A stretch of 9,119 bases of DNA from Pseudomonadota bacterium (lineage in GTDB: Bacteria; Pseudomonadota; Gammaproteobacteria; Burkholderiales; Burkholderiaceae_D): positions 1-9,119 of the forward strand of contig JAEWEK010000378.1 in the NCBI GenBank assembly GCA_023389425.1, written 5' to 3'. Numbering within the stretch: position 1 is the stretch's first letter; every line of letters begins with the position of its first letter. The notes under the pieces were generated by a model. The model was not told the DNA's origin and did not search any database. It was given only the letters and a program-made list of their open reading frames with translations. A program made the position numbers and the translations under genes. Positions 5,016 to 9,119 of this stretch are shown in pieces.

Positions 5016-5702
5016 TCAGTGCCAGGCCGACGGCGAAAACAGATAGCCTTCACCCCACACGGTCTTGATCTTCTCGGAATCGCTGTCGTCGAACTTGCGG
5101 CGCAGCTTGGAAATCGAATTGTCGATGCTGCGGTCGAGGCCGTCGAATTCGATTCCGCGCATCTTCTTCAGCAGCGCGTCGCGCGACAGCACGCGTCCGG
5201 CCGATTCGGCCAGCACCAGGAGCAGCTTGTATTCGGTATTCGACAGCACGCAGGGCTGGCCGCGCCAGTTGACGGTGCGGTCGGTGGTGGAAATGCGCAG
5301 GGTGCCGAATTCGAGCACGCGGCTGTCCACGCCGGCCTTGCCCTGGGCGCGGCGCAGCAGGGCGCGCAGGCGCGCCAGCAGCACCCGCGGCTGCACCGGC
5401 TTGTTGACGAAATCGTCCGCGCCTTGCTCGAGGCCCGAGACCTCGTCGTAGGAATCCTCGCGGGCGGTCAGGATGAGGATGGGCACGTCCGACATGTCGC
5501 GCAGCTTGCGGCACACCACCATGCCATCGAGGCCGGGCAGCATGAGGTCGAGCACGACCACGTCCGGCGCCAGCGCCTTGAAGCGCTCCAGCGCGACGTC
5601 GCCGCGGGTCACCAGATCAATCGAAAATTCGTAGCCCGACAGGTACTCGGTGACGAGCTCCGCCAGCCGGGCGTCGTCTTCGACCAACATCACTCGATAC
5701 AT
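5016..5702 (-). CDS. rstA: RstA-like response regulator (OmpR family)
   Basis: Cytoplasmic DNA-binding response regulator of 228 residues. Receiver domain (about 1-118): acidic residues E8, D9, D10; phosphoacceptor D52 in VVVLDLMLPG; T79; and K101 in the NKP motif. A winged helix of OmpR type follows (about 127-226), with recognition helix region RSIDNSISKLRRKF (191-204) and a final wing TVWGEGYLFSPSAWH. The stretch ALLKKMRGIEFDGLDRSID and the end GYLFSPSAWH match E. coli RstA closely as I recall it (ALLKNLRGVSYDGLDRSVD, GYLFAPHAWE), so the subfamily call is strong. The ATG at 5700-5702 has the ribosome binding site AAGGAGGA (5707-5714) five bases upstream of the start. Its likely kinase is the RstB-like protein at 300-1619, downstream on the same strand but beyond three opposite-strand genes. 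It may control its own promoter through the repeats at 5781-5802. Confidence 0.95.
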   Translation of the reverse strand: MYRVMLVEDDARLAELVTEYLSGYEFSIDLVTRGDVALERFKALAPDVVVLDLMLPGLDGMVVCRKLRDMSDVPILILTAREDSYDEVSGLEQGADDFVNKPVQPRVLLARLRALLRRAQGKAGVDSRVLEFGTLRISTTDRTVNWRGQPCVLSNTEYKLLLVLAESAGRVLSRDALLKKMRGIEFDGLDRSIDNSISKLRRKFDDSDSEKIKTVWGEGYLFSPSAWH

Positions 5703-5706
5703 GCTT

Positions 5707-5714
5707 TCCTCCTT
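5707..5714 (-). promoter_or_regulatory. Strong ribosome binding site of the response regulator
   Basis: AAGGAGGA on the - strand, with its GGAGG core five bases before the ATG at 5702. It is by far the best Shine-Dalgarno sequence in the window and fixes the regulator's start. The kinase has only a weak AGGA, so the regulator is probably made in excess over the kinase. Confidence 0.8.
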
Positions 5715-5723
5715 GGACTCGTT

Positions 5724-5741
5724 ATTGTATGCGAGCAGTTA
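5724..5741 (-). promoter_or_regulatory. Regulator promoter element shared with the kinase gene
   Basis: The + strand reads ATTGTATGCGAGCAGTTA; the block upstream of the kinase (1667-1684) is identical at 15 of 18 positions. Read in the gene's direction it gives TAAnTGCTCnnATACAAT, where TACAAT is a plausible -10 with a short leader ahead of the ribosome binding site. No convincing -35 is visible, which fits activator dependence. The 9-base word ATGCGAGCA here (5729-5737) is also found at 1691-1699. Confidence 0.45.
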
Positions 5742-5780
5742 CCAAAAATCGTATTTGCCTTGGTGACCAGACAATCCATT

Positions 5781-5802
5781 ACATTTTTAAGACATTTTCC
5801 CG
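5781..5802 (+). promoter_or_regulatory. Double 11-bp direct repeat, third candidate operator
   Basis: ACATTTTTAAG (5781-5791) and ACATTTTCCCG (5792-5802) are tandem at an exact 11-bp pitch, with ACAAT ten bases further upstream (5771) as a possible weak third unit. They fit the pattern ACA..T....G of most units in the other two arrays. The array lies between the divergent regulator and DUF817 genes and could mediate autoregulation, control of DUF817, or both. Confidence 0.45.
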
Positions 5803-5908
5803 GCTTGCGCCAGCGCGGCGTACCCCGGGCTATGCGCATTGGATGAAGTGTCTTTTTTGTGCGTAATCATGTGATAAGGTGGACGCCACGCCACCCGTCC
5901 TTGCCGCC

Positions 5909-6802
5909 ATGTCCAGATTCCACCTGCGCCAGCTCGACCAACACCTGCTCAGCGTGCGCGCGCGCCCTGGCTTGCATGGTGTGCGGCGCTTCGCGCTGGA
6001 GTTCCTGTACTTCGGCATCAAGGAGGCGCGCGCCTGCCTGTTCGCCGGGCTGTTCTTCGCCGCGGTTTTCCTGGTGCCGCGCGCGGGACTGTTCGGCATC
6101 GCGCGCTACGATGTGCTGTTTTTGTTCGCCGTCGCCGTGCAGGCCTGGATGGTGCTGGCAAGGCTGGAAACCATGGACGAGCTGAAAGCGATCATGCTGT
6201 TCCACGTGGTCGGCTTCGCGCTGGAGGCGTTCAAGACCTCCAGCGGTATCCAGTCGTGGGTGTATCCGGAGGCGGGCGTGAGCAAATTGTTTGGCGTGCC
6301 ATTGTTCTCGGGCTTTATGTACGCGGCGATCGGCAGCTACATCACCCAGGCCTGGAAGATGCTGGGCCTGCGTATCGAGCATCATCCGCCGTACTGGATG
6401 GCGGGCCTGCTTGCCGGCCTCATCTACGTTAATTTCTTCACCCACCACTACATCGGCGATTACCGCTGGTACCTGGCGGCCTGCGCGCTGGGCTTGTATG
6501 CGCGCTCCACGGTGGTGTTCCGGCCGCTCGACCGCGAACGGCGCATGCCGCTGCTGCTGGGCTTCGTGCTGACTGGCTTCTTCATCTGGCTGGCGGAAAA
6601 CATCGGCACCTTTTTCGGCGTGTGGAAATATCCGAACCAGCTGGGCGCGTGGTCGGCGGTCCACGTCAGCAAATGGAGCGCCTGGTCGCTGCTGGTGATG
6701 ATGACCTTCACGATCACGGCCAACCTGAAGCATATCAAGCAGTACGTGCACATTCCCGCCCAGCGGCCGGACGCCGGCCCGGTGCCGCTCAGGGAACCTT
6801 GA
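5909..6802 (+). CDS. DUF817 family integral membrane protein
   Basis: Polytopic inner-membrane protein of 297 residues with about seven to eight hydrophobic segments. It carries the conserved patterns I associate with DUF817: FLYFGIKEARACLF (32-45), LARLETMDELK (83-93), FHVVGFALEAFKT (98-110), WVYPEA (117-122), GVPLFSGFMYAAIGSYI (129-145), NFFTHHYIGDYRW (175-187), RRMPLLLGF (211-219), WLAENIGTF (227-235) and WKYPNQ (239-244). Function is unknown. Several charged or polar residues sit in or next to membrane segments (H99, E106, K109, H179, H180, E230, N231), hinting at a membrane enzyme or metal site; that is inference. The ATG at 5909 is preferred by family length. A GTG at 5879 would add ten residues, and neither start has a good ribosome binding site. 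The gene diverges from the response regulator and overlaps the convergent serine hydrolase gene by 14 bases. Confidence 0.85.
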   Translation: MSRFHLRQLDQHLLSVRARPGLHGVRRFALEFLYFGIKEARACLFAGLFFAAVFLVPRAGLFGIARYDVLFLFAVAVQAWMVLARLETMDELKAIMLFHVVGFALEAFKTSSGIQSWVYPEAGVSKLFGVPLFSGFMYAAIGSYITQAWKMLGLRIEHHPPYWMAGLLAGLIYVNFFTHHYIGDYRWYLAACALGLYARSTVVFRPLDRERRMPLLLGFVLTGFFIWLAENIGTFFGVWKYPNQLGAWSAVHVSKWSAWSLLVMMTFTITANLKHIKQYVHIPAQRPDAGPVPLREP

Positions 6803-8141
6803 TCGCGCCGCGGTACAGGGCGTCCGTGATGCGCTCCTGGAAGCGCGCCTCCGACGAATAGTGCCCGGGCTGCAGCTCAGGATTCGCGCCGACGCCGCTG
6901 CTGACGTAGATGATGCCGTCGTTCGACCCGCGGTTGAACACGAACAGCGCGTTCAGTCCCCACGACCAGCCGAGGTGGCCGGCACCGGTGAAGCCGCCGC
7001 CTTCCACCAGCCGGTCGCCGCCGGCGCGGCCGTTTCCGCGCGTGCTGGCATCGACGAACTGCTGGTTGCCCAGGCCCCAGGCGTGGTACAGCCCGTGGAA
7101 GTCATCGCTGCTGCCATTGCCGTTGTCGCGGTCGAGGGTCCACTGGCGCGAGAACATCAGGTCGACGGTCTGCCGCTGCAACATGGTTTGACCGCGATAA
7201 CGGCCGCCGTTCATCAGCATCAGCATGATCTGCGCCAAATCGTTCGTCGAAATGCGCAGGCTGCCTTGCGGTCCAAAGACAGTGCCATTGGTGCCGACCA
7301 CGTACTTGTCCATGCCGGGCGGTGCGGTCGGGGCTTCCACGCCAAAGTCGTCCGCCTGCGCGATCCACGGGCCGCTGGGGTCCCAGACCTCCTTGCCGTC
7401 TTTTTCGCGCTTGCGGTACAGCGTTGCCACGTCGTCGATGTTCGCGGGCGCGAAATCGGCGAGGTAGAAGCCTGCCTTCAGGTGCATCGGGTCGAATACC
7501 AGGCGGCGCATCAGGCGGTCGAAACGCTCGCCGCCGGCGCGCTCCATGATGGTGGCGATCAGGCCCCAGTTGAAGTTGACGTACTCAAAGTAGCGCCCCG
7601 GCGCGTGGTCGGCGGACCACATGTCGCCCTTGCCGTAGAAGCGGCCACCGGACAGCAGCACGTCCTTCAGGTCGATGTCCGGGGCCCATTTGAAGCCGCC
7701 TTCGTCGCGCAGGGACGAGGTATGCGTCAGCAGCATGCGCAGGGTGATCGGCTGGTCCGGAAAGTGCGGATTGCGCAGGCGGTAGCCGAGCACGTCGCCG
7801 ATGTCGGCGTCGAGCGCGAGCTTGCCTTGCTCGACCAGCTTCATCGTGCCCAGCGTGGTGACGAACTTCGATACCGAGGCCACGCGGAACAGGGTGTTGG
7901 CATCGACCGGCTGAGCGGGCGAGGTCGCCGTGGCCAGTCGCTTGCTGCCGAGTTGCGCGCTGTAGACGATCTCGCCGCCGCGCACCGCCACGGCGGACAG
8001 GCCGGGCAGCGGCATCGCCGGGTCGTCGACGATGGCTTGCAATTGCCTGGTCAGCGCCGCCGCCTGCGGCTCGGGCAGCGGCGCTGCGGTGACGGCGGTC
8101 GAGAGCATGGAAAGGGCGAGCAGCGCGTGCAAGGGTTTCAT
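6789..8141 (-). CDS. Serine hydrolase, beta-lactamase/class C PBP family
   Basis: Secreted serine hydrolase of the beta-lactamase superfamily (PF00144 type), 450 residues. A signal peptide (MKPLHALLALSMLSTAVTA, then APLP) precedes the catalytic domain. Motifs are S89-V-S-K92 (SxxK, nucleophile S89 in FRVASVSKFVT), Y187-V-N189 (YxN type, in FEYVNFNWG) and H389-L-G391 (third motif, in GAGHLGWSWG). Substrate cannot be read from sequence: relatives include D-amino acid peptidases, esterases and carboxypeptidases, and a true beta-lactamase is not implied. The start at 8141 is chosen because it begins a clean signal peptide. An in-frame ATG at 8196-8198 would add 19 poorly coding residues, but has an AGTAGG-like site and lies five bases after the M28 peptidase stop, so it remains possible. 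The M28 gene lies immediately upstream on the same strand, suggesting an operon for peptide breakdown outside the cytoplasm. Confidence 0.9.
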   Translation of the reverse strand: MKPLHALLALSMLSTAVTAAPLPEPQAAALTRQLQAIVDDPAMPLPGLSAVAVRGGEIVYSAQLGSKRLATATSPAQPVDANTLFRVASVSKFVTTLGTMKLVEQGKLALDADIGDVLGYRLRNPHFPDQPITLRMLLTHTSSLRDEGGFKWAPDIDLKDVLLSGGRFYGKGDMWSADHAPGRYFEYVNFNWGLIATIMERAGGERFDRLMRRLVFDPMHLKAGFYLADFAPANIDDVATLYRKREKDGKEVWDPSGPWIAQADDFGVEAPTAPPGMDKYVVGTNGTVFGPQGSLRISTNDLAQIMLMLMNGGRYRGQTMLQRQTVDLMFSRQWTLDRDNGNGSSDDFHGLYHAWGLGNQQFVDASTRGNGRAGGDRLVEGGGFTGAGHLGWSWGLNALFVFNRGSNDGIIYVSSGVGANPELQPGHYSSEARFQERITDALYRGAIKVP

Positions 8142-8203
8142 GGAGTTAAAGGATGGGTTCTGGCGCTCGCTTGTCGCCCATGTATAAGACCTATTCATGC
8201 GAC

Positions 8204-9119
8204 CTACTTCTTGATGGTGGCTCCGCTCAACTGAGCGACTGCCGCCAGCGTCGTCTGCGCCGCGTTCAGCCCCAGCATGAAGTCCTTGTCGGAGTAGGTG
8301 CTGTACACATCCGTCGGCTGGTGCCAGTTCGGGTCCCAGCCGGCGCCGATCTGCATCCCGCGCTCATTCTCGCGGACCGAGATCGCCGGCACCAGGTCCA
8401 TGAACGGCGTGGAATCCGTGTTGGTCATGTGCGGACCGACGAAAGCCGGGTAGTGGGTAGCGTACTTGTTGTTGGCCGCATGCAGCACCCAGGCCAGTTT
8501 GGCCGAACCCTCGGCCTGTTTGGAGTTGGACTGGAACTCGATATTGACGTCCGCTTCGAGGCGCTGCTCCTTCGGCACCACGAATACCGGATGTCCCTTG
8601 GCGTCCATCACCTGCTTGCCGTTGGCGTCGAGCTTGGGCACCGGCATGCCGTGGTCCCACAGCAGCATGTCGTGCTGGATCATGCCCAGCCACCGGGGTT
8701 CGGGATATCTGCCGGAACCCTTGGGCGATTCGATGCCTTGCAGGTCCTTGCGCTGCTCGACATAGGCGCGTGCTCCGTTCAGGCCGGTTTCTTCGTTGTT
8801 CCACAGCGCGAAACGGATCGACCGTTCCGTCGTCACGCCCGGCGCGTTGAGGATGCGTGCCAGTTCCATCACCAGCGCGGTGCCGGAACCGTCGTCGTTG
8901 GCCGCTTCGCCGAAGCCGATGCCGTCCATGTGGGCGCTGACGATGTACATCTCTTCCGGATGGGTGGTGCCGACCTTGGTGCAGTAGACGTTCTCGCGCA
9001 GCGAGGTCCCCACCGGCGTCTGCTCGGCGTCGAGGGCGCGGATCTTTTCGTCCGGCTGCAGCATCGGATCGGTATTCACGCCGGTGGGAGCGCGATTGCC
9101 GAACAGGATGCTGCCGCCC
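8204..9119 (-). CDS. M28 family zinc peptidase (partial, start outside window)
   Basis: C-terminal 304 residues of an M28 metallopeptidase (aminopeptidase-like, two zinc ions); the 5' end lies beyond the right edge, and the frame is open to base 9118. Numbered from the first visible codon, the metal and catalytic residues are H63 and D65 (SAHMDG), bridging D75 or D76 (NDDGSG), catalytic E109 with metal ligand E110 (NNEETG), D150 (IQHDML) and H266 (NWHQPTD), the complete M28 set in the right order. Enzymes of this type usually remove N-terminal amino acids from peptides, and secreted bacterial forms are common; a signal peptide cannot be checked here. The TAG stop is at 8204-8206, 62 bases before the preferred start of the serine hydrolase (five before its alternative start), so the two may be co-transcribed. 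Confidence 0.93.
   Translation of the reverse strand, partial: GGSILFGNRAPTGVNTDPMLQPDEKIRALDAEQTPVGTSLRENVYCTKVGTTHPEEMYIVSAHMDGIGFGEAANDDGSGTALVMELARILNAPGVTTERSIRFALWNNEETGLNGARAYVEQRKDLQGIESPKGSGRYPEPRWLGMIQHDMLLWDHGMPVPKLDANGKQVMDAKGHPVFVVPKEQRLEADVNIEFQSNSKQAEGSAKLAWVLHAANNKYATHYPAFVGPHMTNTDSTPFMDLVPAISVRENERGMQIGAGWDPNWHQPTDVYSTYSDKDFMLGLNAAQTTLAAVAQLSGATIKK

Noticed and set aside
4686..5846. Long + strand open frame across the regulator gene
   Set aside because: It is antisense to the response regulator, crosses the terminator hairpin at 4964-4999, and its product shows no domain.
5839..5908. A sigma-70 promoter for DUF817 (TTGGAT with downstream TAATCA)
   Set aside because: Spacing is about 20 bp and both hexamers are poor; not supported well enough to annotate.
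6789..8141. Calling the serine hydrolase a beta-lactamase resistance gene
   Set aside because: SxxK, YxN and HxG motifs are shared by esterases and peptidases of the superfamily, and nothing in the context points to antibiotic resistance.
8142..8198. Longer serine hydrolase start at 8198
   Set aside because: Kept as an alternative only: the extra 19 codons are less GC-rich and would place a long polar stretch before the signal peptide, although the spacing to the upstream stop and an AGTAGG-like site favour it.

Overview
The window is GC-rich, densely coded bacterial chromosome. An RstA/RstB-type two-component system, a MipA/OmpV outer-membrane protein, a PrcB-like lipoprotein, a DUF817 membrane protein and an M28 peptidase beside a serine hydrolase together suggest a betaproteobacterium, probably Oxalobacteraceae (Massilia-like). 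That placement is inferred from remembered families and base composition; no search was run. I see no rRNA, tRNA, CRISPR array, transposase or phage gene.

Layout. 1-134: 3' end of an unrecognised + strand gene, followed by a bidirectional terminator and a 94-bp nested inverted repeat. 300-1619 (-): RstB-like sensor kinase. 1809-3029 (+): lipoprotein with two tandem PrcB-like domains, ending in a strong terminator. 3030-3403: a 374-bp gene-free stretch with an operator-like repeat array and a structured leader. 3404-4962 (+): MipA/OmpV outer-membrane protein followed by a secreted protein of unknown function, with stop and start overlapping as TGATG. 4964-4999: bidirectional terminator hairpin. 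5016-5702 (-): RstA-like response regulator. 5909-6802 (+): DUF817 membrane protein, whose last 14 bases overlap the end of a convergent serine hydrolase gene (6789-8141, -). 8204-9119 (-): M28 zinc peptidase, running off the right edge.

Main point. The regulator and kinase lie on the same strand in the order of an rstAB operon, but 3.4 kb apart, with three envelope genes on the opposite strand between them. The regulatory DNA appears to link the parts. A 40-bp block upstream of the lipoprotein gene (1701-1740) and another upstream of the MipA gene (3121-3160) match at 31 of 40 positions. Each carries three ACA-headed units at an exact 11-bp pitch, the geometry expected of an OmpR/PhoB-family operator, directly beside a possible -35. 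A two-unit array of the same pitch lies upstream of the regulator (5781-5802). A second element, ATTGTATnnGAGCAnTTA on the + strand, occurs upstream of both the kinase and the regulator. My reading is a self-contained envelope-stress module in which the RstA-like protein controls itself, its kinase and the three enclosed envelope genes. The repeats are visible in the sequence; the regulatory meaning is inference.
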